A DNA stretch of 36,190 nt from Halocynthiibacter sp049608145 (GCF_049608145.1 NZ_JBMYXF010000034.1:1-36190), one strand, 5' to 3'; positions 8,610 through 16,638 are shown, numbered from the stretch's first letter. Numbers and translations are program-made. The notes: generated by a model from the sequence alone, not told the origin.

Positions 8610-9812
8610 TCAGTCGCCAAGCTTAACGGGAAGCCGGGCAAAACCGCGGAAACGAATGCGACCGCCGCGGATTGCCCCTGGCTGAATTTCGTAGTCCGGG
8701 AAACGCGTGATGAACCGCTCTACTGCGATGCGCCCTTCCATCCGGGCCAGCGTCAGGCCAACACAGGTATGTGCACCACCAGCAAAGGCTAGATGTTTGT
8801 TCGGACGGCGATCCAGTTGCATGTCATCGGGGTTTTCAAAGGCGCGGGGATCACGGTTTGCAGCCCCCATACACAGATGAATGTCGCTGCCTGCCGGGAT
8901 CTTCACGCCGTGAAATTCGACATCACGCGTGGTCAGGCGATTGCCAAACTGGTTTGGGCTTTCAAGGCGTAGGAATTCATCGACAGCGGTTGTGATCAGC
9001 TTAGGGTTTTCCAGAAGTTGTACACGTTTATCGCGGTGTTGATTCAGCAAGGCCAGGGCGTTGCCAATCAGATTGGTGGTGGTTTCATGGCCCGCGTTCA
9101 GGATGAAAATGCAGTTTTGATACAGCTCCGCCTCAGACAGGCCTTCGCCGGTTTCATCGCCAGACTGGATAAGCCGGGTCAAAACATCGGTCGCCGCATC
9201 ACCGGGGTTTGCGCGGCGGTCCTCAATGATGTCGCGCAGATAAGTCATGAAATCAGACACCGCCTGATTGCCGTCAGCCATCTGCGCATCCGACAGTTGC
9301 GGTTCAAGCGCACCAAGGATGGCAAGTGACCAGTCGCGCAAGGGATCCCTGCGATCACGCGGAATGCCCAGAAGATTGCCGATAACTTCAATCGGGATAG
9401 CACCGGCGAAGTCCTCAATCAGCTCGGCGCTGCCCTTCGCTGCCATATCCGCAATCAGATCATCCACCAGCGCCACAAGCCCCGGTTCCATCTGCGCGAG
9501 CGCACGCGGGTTCATCGCGCCGACCATCACCTTGCGCACACGGGTGTGCAGGGGGGCGTCATTGAACACAAGCGAGGTGGTGTGATGTTCATATAGCGGG
9601 CTTCCGACACCATACTTCGGGCCAAAGACGGCTTTTTTGTCGGAAATATAGGTGGTGGTGTCGCGGTAGATCGCATCCAGATCCGCGTGGCGGGACAGGA
9701 TGAAACTGCCGTCCGCCTGGGCGCAAACCGGGTGGTTTTCGCGCAGATCCGCGTAATGCGGCCCGGGGTTTTCATGGAAATCCCCGGGCAGGTTTGTCAG
9801 ATCAAAACTCAA
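8610..9812 (-). CDS. Cytochrome P450 (class I type, soluble)
   Basis: This 400-residue soluble bacterial P450 has the I-helix oxygen-activation motif AGHETT (240-245), the K-helix ExxR pair E279/R282 and the haem loop FAGGAHTCVG (343-352) with ligand Cys350. No membrane anchor is present. No ferredoxin or ferredoxin reductase gene adjoins it, so electrons must come from elsewhere, possibly the PaaE-type reductase. The only usable start is a TTG at 9812, overlapping the dctM stop as TTGA; an in-frame stop lies a few codons upstream. It is therefore likely coupled to the TRAP transporter and shares its operon with paaZ and paaX. The substrate is not known; an imported aromatic acid or a relative of phenylacetate is an inference from context. 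Confidence 0.92.
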   Translation of the reverse strand: MSFDLTNLPGDFHENPGPHYADLRENHPVCAQADGSFILSRHADLDAIYRDTTTYISDKKAVFGPKYGVGSPLYEHHTTSLVFNDAPLHTRVRKVMVGAMNPRALAQMEPGLVALVDDLIADMAAKGSAELIEDFAGAIPIEVIGNLLGIPRDRRDPLRDWSLAILGALEPQLSDAQMADGNQAVSDFMTYLRDIIEDRRANPGDAATDVLTRLIQSGDETGEGLSEAELYQNCIFILNAGHETTTNLIGNALALLNQHRDKRVQLLENPKLITTAVDEFLRLESPNQFGNRLTTRDVEFHGVKIPAGSDIHLCMGAANRDPRAFENPDDMQLDRRPNKHLAFAGGAHTCVGLTLARMEGRIAVERFITRFPDYEIQPGAIRGGRIRFRGFARLPVKLGD

Positions 9813-11161
9813 TGCCCCATTGCCCCCATCTGATCAGGCAACACAAGTACAAGCCATGGGATCAGCACGATCAGGGCCAGGCGGAAGATATCCGCAATCC
9901 AGAAGGGTGTAACGCCTTTGAAGATTGTGGCGGTGGACACATCGCCCACAACACCTTTCAGGATGAAGACGTTCAGCCCCACAGGCGGGGTGATCAGGGA
10001 AATCTCTGTCACCACGACAACCACGATGCCAAACCAGATCGGATCAAAGCCAAGGCTTGTGACCAGCGGGAAGAAAATCGGCACGGTCAGAAGCAACATA
10101 GAGAGGCTTTCAAACACGCAGCCTAGGATGATGTAGATGCCCAAGATCATCAGGATGACCATGAAGGGTGAAACGTCCCAGACAGTGACCAGGTTGATCA
10201 GGGCTTCAGGCAGGCCAGCGAGGTTTACGAAGTTTGAGAAAATCTGCGCGCCGATCAGAACCGCAAACAGGGATGCGGCGGTGAAGCTGGTTTCGCGCAG
10301 CACCTCAAAGGTCGATTTTACCGTTAGGCCGCCGCGTGACAGGGCAATCAGGAAAGCACCCATGGCCCCCATGCCTGCGGCCTCTGTCGGGGAAAACGTT
10401 AGGTTCAGCGGTGCGAAGTCGAAGGCACCGTAAAGGCCGCCGATCACCAGGAAGAACAGCAGAAGCACGGCCCAGACGGAACCAAGGGCCTTAATGCGTA
10501 CATCCCAGCTTGAGCGTTCACCAGCAGGGCCGGAATCCGGCTTGCGCCAGACGGTGTAGCGTACCGCGAGGAGGTAAAAGAAGATGCCAAGCGCGCCAGG
10601 GATGATCCCCGCCATGAACAGTTTTCCGATGGAGGTTTCTGTCAGCAGGCCATAGATTACTAGGATCACAGAGGGCGGGATCAGAATGCCAAGGGTGCCG
10701 CCCGCAGCGATGGACGCTGTAGAGAGTTCATCCGAATAGCCATAGCGGCGCATTTCAGGCATGGCGACTTTGGACATGGTTGCAGCAGTGGCCAGTGATG
10801 ATCCACAGATCGCGGAAAACCCGCCACAGGCCGCAACAGTTGCCATCGCAATCCCGCCCCGGAAATGTCCTAAGAAAGCGTTAGACACAGCGTAAAGTTC
10901 CCGTGCCATGCCGCCTTTGTTCACAAACAATCCCATCAAGATAAACAGGGGCACCACGGATAGACCGTAATCCTGGGCGGTGTCGGTGATCTGACGACCA
11001 ACCACGGACATGGCGGCTTTCATGCCGCGTTCGGACAAAAGATCACCACCGCGTTCCCAGACGATACCAAAGGTGCCGACTAGCCCCATGGAAAATACAA
11101 TTGGGATCCGCAGTAGAACAAGGATCAGAACAAGGGCAAAGCCAATAAGTGCAGCAGTCAT
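9809..11161 (-). CDS. TRAP transporter large permease subunit (DctM family)
   Basis: This 450-residue membrane protein is rich in hydrophobic segments (about 12) and carries DctM features such as FSAICGSSLATAATM and GTLGILIPPSVILVIYG. It forms the sodium-coupled transport channel of a tripartite ATP-independent periplasmic system. Its start overlaps the dctQ stop by one base (TAATG) and its stop overlaps the P450 TTG start. The binding protein at 11756 and small subunit at 11161 complete the system. Because it shares an operon with paaZ and paaX, its likely cargo is phenylacetate or a related aromatic acid; this is inferred from context only. Confidence 0.93.
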   Translation of the reverse strand: MTAALIGFALVLILVLLRIPIVFSMGLVGTFGIVWERGGDLLSERGMKAAMSVVGRQITDTAQDYGLSVVPLFILMGLFVNKGGMARELYAVSNAFLGHFRGGIAMATVAACGGFSAICGSSLATAATMSKVAMPEMRRYGYSDELSTASIAAGGTLGILIPPSVILVIYGLLTETSIGKLFMAGIIPGALGIFFYLLAVRYTVWRKPDSGPAGERSSWDVRIKALGSVWAVLLLFFLVIGGLYGAFDFAPLNLTFSPTEAAGMGAMGAFLIALSRGGLTVKSTFEVLRETSFTAASLFAVLIGAQIFSNFVNLAGLPEALINLVTVWDVSPFMVILMILGIYIILGCVFESLSMLLLTVPIFFPLVTSLGFDPIWFGIVVVVVTEISLITPPVGLNVFILKGVVGDVSTATIFKGVTPFWIADIFRLALIVLIPWLVLVLPDQMGAMGH

Positions 11162-11661
11162 TATGCGCGCTCCAGCAGTCGGGGGGCAAAGAGGATTAGC
11201 AGACCGGTTCCAACCATTACGAGGCCCGACAGGGCGACGGACAGAGCGATAAACCAGCCGATATAGAATTGAGGAATAGCGAGATATTCGGTCACATCAC
11301 CGTAATCACGCCAGCGTTCGGCGAGGATCCAGATGCGTTGGGCGGGCCAGTACATCAGTGCACCGCACAGGAGATAGCCCAGCCCGTCGCGGATATTGTG
11401 CAGACGCCAGCGAAAGAACAAGCTGTCCATCAGGTCAACCGCGATATGTCCGGCCTGGGCCGAAACCTGTGGCAGGACTGAAAACACGACGATCGCCATA
11501 AGGATGCGGGTCAGTTCAGTTGCGGCTTCGATTGGGGAATTAAAGATGGACCGTAACACAACGTCAAAGAAGGTCATGGTCATCAGAGCAAAAAGCGCCA
11601 CACAGGCGAGCACAACCGGAAAGGGGCTCAGCCAACGGATGGCGGAAATAACGCTTTTCAT
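11161..11661 (-). CDS. TRAP transporter small permease subunit (DctQ family)
   Basis: This 166-residue protein has four predicted membrane helices, the usual size and layout of DctQ subunits that pair with DctM. The ATG at 11661 has a GAGG ribosome site. It overlaps dctM by one base and follows dctP after a 94-base gap that contains a strong hairpin. Its role is to help dock the binding protein and support the large subunit. Confidence 0.88.
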   Translation of the reverse strand: MKSVISAIRWLSPFPVVLACVALFALMTMTFFDVVLRSIFNSPIEAATELTRILMAIVVFSVLPQVSAQAGHIAVDLMDSLFFRWRLHNIRDGLGYLLCGALMYWPAQRIWILAERWRDYGDVTEYLAIPQFYIGWFIALSVALSGLVMVGTGLLILFAPRLLERA

Positions 11662-11713
11662 GGGGGCCTCATTGGCTTGCAGCAGGGGCGTGCAGGGGGC
11701 TGCGGCTTCGTCG

Positions 11714-11737
11714 CTCCGGCGGATTACCCCGCCGGAG
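11714..11737 (-). other. Hairpin between dctP and dctQ
   Basis: CTCCGGCGG (11714-11722) and CCGCCGGAG (11729-11737) form a perfect 9-base stem with a 6-base loop between the binding-protein gene and the permease genes. No T-run follows on the minus strand. Such hairpins commonly protect the 3' end of the binding-protein message and lower permease expression, as known for malE-malF. The same arrangement recurs in the second TRAP operon at 32737. Confidence 0.6.
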
Positions 11738-11755
11738 ATTTCGTTTTCAGACAGC

Positions 11756-12778
11756 TTAGTTTGCAGCCATTTCAGATTTCACCATCTCATGTGCGGCTTG
11801 GGCGTCGATGCCCGCAGCGGAGAGTTCTTCCAGAACGGATGCGGTTACAGCTGTGGTGATTTCAGCGAATTTTGCAAGATCTGCTTCAGATGCCGCGTTA
11901 ATCGCATTGCCTTCTGTTTCCAGAGTGGCTTCACGACCGACGGTGTCGATTTCATCCCAGATCGCACCTAGGGCACGGGACAGGGGTTCACCGAAAACTT
12001 CGTCGTTCAGTTTTTGCTGCAGTTCTTCTGGCAGATCCGCGAATGCATCTTCATTCATGATGAATGCGAAAGAACCACGGTACAGGCCGCCTGGCAGCTC
12101 ATATACGTTCTGCGCAACTTCAGTCAGCTTGAAACCACGGCGGCTTTCCATGGGCATAACCACACCGTCAGCGGCGTTAGAAGCCAGTGTTTCATATACT
12201 TTTGGAGCAGGCACCTGAATACCGGTCGCGCCTAGGGCCGCGCCTACGTCACCACCAACACCGCCTGGGATACGGACTTTGAGACCTGCGATTTCGGACA
12301 TGTCAGTCACAGGTGTAGAGGAATGCAGCTGTGCCGGGCCGTGTGTGTGCAGAGCGATCAGTTTCACACCGCGGTGTTCGTTCGCTGCAGCAAGGTGGGC
12401 TTCATAGGTGCGCCAGTAAGCGACAGAAGCAGCCTCAGCGGAGCCTTCATAACCAGGCAGTTCGATCAGTTTGGTCGCAACAAAACGGCCAGGCTGATAT
12501 CCGTGAAAGATGATGGAAACATCCGCAGCACCATCTTGGATCAGGTCCATCTGTGCAGGGGGCGGGGCGAGGCCCATTTTCAGTTCAGCCGTCACCTGAC
12601 CGTCGGTGGCTTCTTCTACCATCTCAACAAAAGTCGGCCACATGCGGGCGTTGATGCCATGTGTGGGCGGGGCCCAGCTGGAAATGGTCAGCGTATAGTC
12701 AGCCGCGAAAGCAACGGAGCTGGTCAGCGCCATTGTTGCACCTGCAACGATGCTGGCGAGTTTTGTGAAGTTGGTCAT
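11756..12778 (-). CDS. TRAP transporter substrate-binding protein (DctP family)
   Basis: This 340-residue periplasmic binding protein has a Sec signal peptide of about 25 residues ending AFA before ADY. The mature part shows DctP features, including LKVRIPGG with the conserved Arg that usually grips the carboxylate of the ligand. GGGAGGAA precedes the ATG closely. It is the first gene of the minus-strand operon that runs through dctQ, dctM, the P450 gene, paaZ and paaX, and it diverges from paaG. The ligand is expected to be an organic acid; phenylacetate or another aryl acid fits the operon but is untested. Confidence 0.93.
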   Translation of the reverse strand: MTNFTKLASIVAGATMALTSSVAFAADYTLTISSWAPPTHGINARMWPTFVEMVEEATDGQVTAELKMGLAPPPAQMDLIQDGAADVSIIFHGYQPGRFVATKLIELPGYEGSAEAASVAYWRTYEAHLAAANEHRGVKLIALHTHGPAQLHSSTPVTDMSEIAGLKVRIPGGVGGDVGAALGATGIQVPAPKVYETLASNAADGVVMPMESRRGFKLTEVAQNVYELPGGLYRGSFAFIMNEDAFADLPEELQQKLNDEVFGEPLSRALGAIWDEIDTVGREATLETEGNAINAASEADLAKFAEITTAVTASVLEELSAAGIDAQAAHEMVKSEMAAN

Positions 12779-12809
12779 TTGTTCCTCCCAAATGTGGTCA
12801 GGTGGCTTA

Positions 12810-12824
12810 CCTGTCTGCGACAGG
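12810..12824. promoter_or_regulatory. Inverted repeat in the dctP leader
   Basis: CCTGTC (12810-12815) and GACAGG (12819-12824) form a 6+3+6 inverted repeat about 32 bases upstream of the dctP start codon, in the divergent dctP/paaG region. It may be an operator for one of the two local regulators or a small hairpin in the dctP leader mRNA. Confidence 0.35.
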
Positions 12825-12896
12825 ACACTGCCGGAGAATTTTGTTCCGGGCTATCGAAAGATTCTCCCGTTCCGATGGCCTGAGGAATTTATTGAC

Positions 12897-12910
12897 CAAC
12901 CGTTCGGTTT
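12897..12910. promoter_or_regulatory. Candidate TetR-type operator upstream of paaG
   Basis: AACCG (12898-12902) and CGGTT (12905-12909) form an inverted repeat around TT. The sequence CCAACCGTTCGGTT resembles CCGACCGCATGGTC at 23522-23535 in front of paaJ, matching CCRACCGNNYGGTY. The unit it precedes ends in a TetR-family gene, so autoregulation is plausible. It lies between the divergent dctP and paaG genes. Confidence 0.5.
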
Positions 12911-12949
12911 ATGCAAGAAAATTATCAAATTCAGCCTCAGGAAGACATA

Positions 12950-13747
12950 ATGAACCCCGCAGATAGTCAGACCGTCCTTGTTGAAACCCATGAAAACTGG
13001 GTTGAAATCACACTGAACCGCCCCGAGCGCCTGAACTCGTTTAATGAGGAAATGCATCTCGCTTTGCGGGCTGCACTCGAATCAGCACGGGACAACGGGG
13101 CACGTGCGGTGCTGTTGACCGGCGCGGGCCGGGGCTTTTGTGCGGGGCAGGACCTGTCTGATCGTGACCCGTCCAAATCCGATAAGCCGCGTGATCTGGG
13201 CGAAACCGTTGCGACCTTTTACGCGCCGCTTGTGCGCCTGATCCGTTCGCTGGAGTTCCCGGTTGTCTGCGCGGTGAATGGTGTGGCCGCAGGGGCGGGC
13301 GCGAACCTTGCGTTGGCCTGTGACATTGTTCTGGCAACGGAAAGTGCGAAATTTATCCAGAGTTTTGCCAAAGTCGGTCTGATCCCGGATACCGGCGGGT
13401 CTTGGCATCTGCCGCATCTCATTGGCGAAGCCCGTGCCAAGGGCCTGGCGTTCACCGCTGAACCGTTGCCTGCGAAAAAGGCAGAGGATTGGGGGCTGAT
13501 CTGGAAGGCGCTGCCGGATGATGGTTTCATGGATGCCGCTCGCGAAATGACCGCGAATTTTGCCAATGGTCCGACCCTGGGTCTCGGTCTGACAAAATCC
13601 TGCATTCAGGCGGCCTGTATGAACACGCTGTCTGATCATTTGGATCTAGAAACGGAGGCCATGCGCACCTGTGGAAATAGTGAGGATTACCGCGAGGGCG
13701 TGGCTTCTTTCCTTGAAAAGCGCGCGCCGGAGTTCAAAGGAAAATGA
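12950..13747 (+). CDS. paaG: Ring 1,2-epoxyphenylacetyl-CoA isomerase (PaaG, crotonase family)
   Basis: This 265-residue crotonase-fold enzyme converts the epoxide made by PaaABCE into oxepin-CoA, and PaaG can also shift a later double bond. It matches Escherichia coli PaaG in blocks such as TLNRPERLNSFN, LLTGAGRGFCAGQDL (55-69), VVCAVNGVAAGAGANLAL and LIPDTGGSW with catalytic Asp147. The tail DYREGVASFLEKRAPEFKGK is also PaaG-like, which separates it from PaaF. The start at 12950 was chosen over an in-frame ATG at 12911 because AGGAAG lies 5 bases before it; the earlier ATG adjoins an operator-like repeat and has no ribosome site. It overlaps paaI by ATGA. Confidence 0.94.
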   Translation: MNPADSQTVLVETHENWVEITLNRPERLNSFNEEMHLALRAALESARDNGARAVLLTGAGRGFCAGQDLSDRDPSKSDKPRDLGETVATFYAPLVRLIRSLEFPVVCAVNGVAAGAGANLALACDIVLATESAKFIQSFAKVGLIPDTGGSWHLPHLIGEARAKGLAFTAEPLPAKKAEDWGLIWKALPDDGFMDAAREMTANFANGPTLGLGLTKSCIQAACMNTLSDHLDLETEAMRTCGNSEDYREGVASFLEKRAPEFKGK

Positions 13748-14199
13748 GTCTGACACCACAAGAACGCGCCGAAAAATCTGCGCAGGCCATGTGGTCTGGT
13801 GACGGTGCCAGCACCTGGCTTGGGATGGAGCTTGAGGACGTCCGGGAAGGTTACGCGCGCCTTGGCTTGACCGTTCAACGCCATCACACCAATGGTCATA
13901 AGACCTGCCACGGCGGCATCAGTTTTTCGCTGGCGGATAGTTGTTTTGCGTTTGCCTGCAATTCCCGCAATCAGGCCACCGTCGGCCAACACGCGATGAT
14001 CAACTATCTGAAACCCGCTTTTGAAGGGGACCGTCTGACGGCTGAGGCGCGTGAGATTTCCCTGACCGGTCGTTCCGGCGTTTATGACGTGCGGGTTCAG
14101 AACCAGAAAGGCGATGTGATCGTGGAATTCCGGGGCATGTCCCGGGCGGTCAAAGGCCAGTTGTTTGAAGAGAATACCGAGGCGGCCCATCAGGGCTGA
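13744..14199 (+). CDS. paaI: Hydroxyphenylacetyl-CoA thioesterase (PaaI, hot-dog fold)
   Basis: This 151-residue hot-dog thioesterase hydrolyses dead-end or accumulating acyl-CoAs in phenylacetate catabolism, freeing CoA. It contains the PaaI core block with the HGG turn and LADSCFAFACNS; Asp65 corresponds to the catalytic Asp of E. coli PaaI. The start overlaps the paaG stop in ATGA, indicating coupled translation. It is followed by paaK after 15 bases. Confidence 0.93.
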   Translation: MSLTPQERAEKSAQAMWSGDGASTWLGMELEDVREGYARLGLTVQRHHTNGHKTCHGGISFSLADSCFAFACNSRNQATVGQHAMINYLKPAFEGDRLTAEAREISLTGRSGVYDVRVQNQKGDVIVEFRGMSRAVKGQLFEENTEAAHQG

Positions 14200-14214
14200 A
14201 GAGGAGAGGAAGCT

Positions 14215-15522
14215 ATGAAAGACCTGACCCCGAATAAAGCCGATCTTGACCCGATCGAGATCGCGTCGCGCGATGAAATTTCCGCCTTGCAGCTGGAACG
14301 TCTGAAAAAGACCCTGCGCGCGGCTTATGACAACGTGCCGATGTACAAGCAGCGTTTTGATGACGCCGGCGTGCACCCGGATGATCTGAAAGATCTGAAA
14401 GATCTGGCGAAATTCCCGTTCACTTATAAGAACGACCTGCGCGACAATTATCCTTTCGGCCTGTTCGCTGTGCCGCGCGAACAGATCGTGCGTCTGCATG
14501 CGTCTTCCGGCACCACCGGCAAACCAACCGTTGTGGGCTACACCGCCAATGATATTTCGAACTGGGCCGATCTGATCGCGCGTAGCCTACGTGCGTCTGG
14601 TGTGAAACCCGGCAATATTGTCCATAACGCCTATGGTTACGGGTTGTTCACCGGCGGCCTTGGCGCGCATTATGGCATTGAACGCCTGGGCGCGACAGCG
14701 GTGCCTGTGTCGGGTGGGCAGACTGAACGTCAGGTTAACCTCATTCAGGATTTCCAGCCCAACGCGATCATGGTGACCCCGTCTTACATGCTGAACATCC
14801 TGGAACAATTCCACAAAGCGGGCCTTGATCCGCGCGAATCCTCATTGGATGTGGGTGTATTTGGGGCAGAGCCTTGGACCAACGCCATGCGCCAGGAAGT
14901 GGAAGAGGCTTTCGACATGCATGCGGTTGATATCTATGGCCTGTCTGAAATCATGGGGCCGGGCGTGGCCAATGAATGTGTGGAAACCAAAGACGGTCTG
15001 CATATCTGGGAAGATCATTTCTATCCGGAAATTATCAACCCTGAGACTGGCGAAGTTTGTGAAGACGGTGAGATGGGGGAACTTGTGTTCACCACCTTGA
15101 CCAAAGAAGGTCTGCCGATGATCCGCTACCGCACCCGCGACCTGACCCGCCTTCTGCCGGGCTCTGCGCGGAGCATGCGCCGGATGGAGAAAATCACCGG
15201 TCGTTCCGATGATATGATCATCCTGCGCGGTGTGAATGTCTTCCCGACCCAGATCGAAGAACAGCTGATGGCCACCGGCGGGCTTGCGCCGCATTTCCAG
15301 ATTGAGCTTTACAAATCCGGCCGTATGGATGCTATGCGCGTCTTTGTGGAAGCTGAACCTGGTGCCACCGACAATCTGTCGAAAACCGCTGCGGCGCGCA
15401 TGCTGACCAAACGCGTGAAAGACATTGTTGGCGTCTCCTGCGAAGTTGTCGTCGGGGATCCCGGCGAAGTCGCGCGTTCAGAAGGCAAAGCCAAGCGCGT
15501 TGTCGACAACCGCAACCAGTAA
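14215..15522 (+). CDS. paaK: Phenylacetate-CoA ligase
   Basis: This 435-residue ANL-superfamily ligase activates phenylacetate to phenylacetyl-CoA with ATP, the first step of the pathway. The P-loop motif is SSGTTGKPT (97-105), with a later YGLSEIMGPG block and the ITGRSDDMIILRGVNVFPTQIE hinge region typical of PaaK. A GAGGAGAGGAAG tract before the ATG gives a strong ribosome site. A tandem 9-base coding repeat at 14383-14409 (DLKDLKDLA) is a local curiosity. Its product is the expected ligand for PaaX and probably for the TetR regulator encoded 14 bases downstream. Confidence 0.95.
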   Translation: MKDLTPNKADLDPIEIASRDEISALQLERLKKTLRAAYDNVPMYKQRFDDAGVHPDDLKDLKDLAKFPFTYKNDLRDNYPFGLFAVPREQIVRLHASSGTTGKPTVVGYTANDISNWADLIARSLRASGVKPGNIVHNAYGYGLFTGGLGAHYGIERLGATAVPVSGGQTERQVNLIQDFQPNAIMVTPSYMLNILEQFHKAGLDPRESSLDVGVFGAEPWTNAMRQEVEEAFDMHAVDIYGLSEIMGPGVANECVETKDGLHIWEDHFYPEIINPETGEVCEDGEMGELVFTTLTKEGLPMIRYRTRDLTRLLPGSARSMRRMEKITGRSDDMIILRGVNVFPTQIEEQLMATGGLAPHFQIELYKSGRMDAMRVFVEAEPGATDNLSKTAAARMLTKRVKDIVGVSCEVVVGDPGEVARSEGKAKRVVDNRNQ

Positions 15523-15536
15523 GAGAGGATAGTTCC

Positions 15537-16130
15537 CTGGCCCGTACAATTGCAAAAGATCACGATCAGAAACGGCTTTCTATCCTGAAAGCTGCAGCGA
15601 AAACCTTTGCGACAGAGGGGTTCGATGGTGCATCCATGGCCCAGTTGGCAAAGGAATGCGGGATCTCCAAGGCCAATATCTATCACTATTACGGCAGTAA
15701 AGATGCGATCCTGTTTGATGTGCTTGATGCATATCTGACCGATCTGCGCACTCGTATCTGTGATTTTCCGCTGACCGGCACGCCTGCGGAAAACCTGCGG
15801 GCTTTGATTGCGGAAATTCTGATGGCTTACCAAGGCGCGGATCATGAACACCAGGTTCAGGCAGGGGGGATGTCTTCCCTGCCGGAAGAGCAACAGACCC
15901 TGTTGCGCGGCTATCAACGCGATATGGTGCGCAGCCTGAACAATGCGATTTGTGCGGTAAAGCCCGACGCTTTTGAAAATGATAAAGAAAAACTGCGCAA
16001 TATGACCATGTCGGTCTTTGGCATGCTGAACTGGTATTACATGTGGAATTCCGGCGCGGGCAGTGTCGCGCGGGAAACCTATGCCCGCCATGTGGCGGAT
16101 CTGACGCTGGGCGGTCTTGAAGGCTTATGA
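15537..16130 (+). CDS. TetR/AcrR-family regulator with CTG start (PaaR-like)
   Basis: This protein of about 197 residues is read from a CTG at 15537 that has a strong GAGAGGA ribosome site 7 bases upstream. The first ATG in frame (15636) falls inside the helix-turn-helix and would destroy it, so it cannot be the true start. The N-terminal part reads xARTIAKDHDQKRLSILKAA, then SMAQLAKECGISKANIYHYY, a complete TetR DNA-binding domain. The C-terminal ligand domain is less conserved. Its position as the last gene after paaG-paaI-paaK, and similarity in setting to PaaR regulators, suggest it represses paa genes and senses an acyl-CoA. It overlaps the convergent PACE gene by 6 bases. Confidence 0.88.
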   Translation: MARTIAKDHDQKRLSILKAAAKTFATEGFDGASMAQLAKECGISKANIYHYYGSKDAILFDVLDAYLTDLRTRICDFPLTGTPAENLRALIAEILMAYQGADHEHQVQAGGMSSLPEEQQTLLRGYQRDMVRSLNNAICAVKPDAFENDKEKLRNMTMSVFGMLNWYYMWNSGAGSVARETYARHVADLTLGGLEGL

Positions 16131-16559
16131 AGCTGCCGCCGCTGCCTGCGCGGGTACCGGAAAGATTTTGTCGTAAGTCAGGTTAAACACATAGGCATAG
16201 GCCAGGAAGAAAACGGCAAAGCCCAGATCCAGCAGAAACGCCTGAAAGAGAGTGATTTGAAGCCACCAGGCCACAATGAAGATCCCGGCAATCAGCAGGC
16301 CCGCTTCAAAAAGAACCGCGTGTAGGATGCGGATTTTTACACCGCGCGGGGCCATGTTGCGGTGTTTCATATCCCAGTGATCAAACATCCAGTTGTAAAT
16401 TAGGTTCCAGGCCATGGCGAGCAAGCTCATGATCAGGCCCAATGCGCCCATTTCGGCAGGCGAATGCCCGGTGATCCATGACCCGAACACTGCCACCAGG
16501 GCGAGGGCGATCATTTCAAACAGCAATGTGTGACGCAGGCGGTCTTTGAAGCTCCGCAT
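16125..16559 (-). CDS. PACE-family efflux transporter (AceI-like)
   Basis: This 144-residue inner-membrane protein has four predicted helices made of two tandem BTP domains, the same length as Acinetobacter AceI. The start MRSFKDRLRHTLLFE places Glu15 exactly where AceI has its essential membrane glutamate; WNLIYNWMFDHW and FNLTYDKIFP mark the ends of the two repeats. PACE pumps export biocides such as chlorhexidine and small amines by proton exchange. The ATG at 16559 is preferred over 16589 because AAAGGT precedes it at good spacing and the family start matches. It diverges from a marR gene across an 79-base region with a strong palindrome, so MarR control is likely. Confidence 0.93.
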   Translation of the reverse strand: MRSFKDRLRHTLLFEMIALALVAVFGSWITGHSPAEMGALGLIMSLLAMAWNLIYNWMFDHWDMKHRNMAPRGVKIRILHAVLFEAGLLIAGIFIVAWWLQITLFQAFLLDLGFAVFFLAYAYVFNLTYDKIFPVPAQAAAAAS

Positions 16560-16560
16560 G

Positions 16561-16571
16561 GATTTACCTTT
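16561..16571. repeat. Upstream half-site repeat GATTTACCTTT
   Basis: The 11-base sequence GATTTACCTTT at 16561-16571 recurs at 16602-16612, exactly 41 bases apart (about four helical turns). The second copy is the left arm of the palindrome at 16603. This copy overlaps the ribosome site of the PACE gene, so a MarR dimer bound at both places could block translation-proximal transcription. Confidence 0.55.
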
Positions 16572-16602
16572 CCAGAAAGATATTTCCATTCACTTAGGGA
16601 TG

Positions 16603-16626
16603 ATTTACCTTTCTTGCAAGGTAAAT
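16603..16626. promoter_or_regulatory. Candidate MarR operator
   Basis: ATTTACCTT (16603-16611) and AAGGTAAAT (16618-16626) are perfect 9-base inverted repeats with a 6-base spacer containing part of TTGCAA. The site lies midway between the divergent PACE and marR genes, 13 bases before the marR start. Its size, symmetry and place are typical of autoregulated MarR operators. Confidence 0.75.
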
Positions 16627-16638
16627 TGGGGTGTGGTG

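Noticed and set aside
12911..12949. Upstream ATG as the paaG start
   Set aside because: It abuts the AACCG-TT-CGGTT repeat, has no ribosome site and adds residues absent from PaaG relatives; ATG 12950 has AGGAAG at good spacing.
14383..14409. Three tandem GATCTG-type 9-base repeats
   Set aside because: They are in frame inside paaK (DLKDLKDLA) in a surface helix region and are not a CRISPR, VNTR or mobile element signal.
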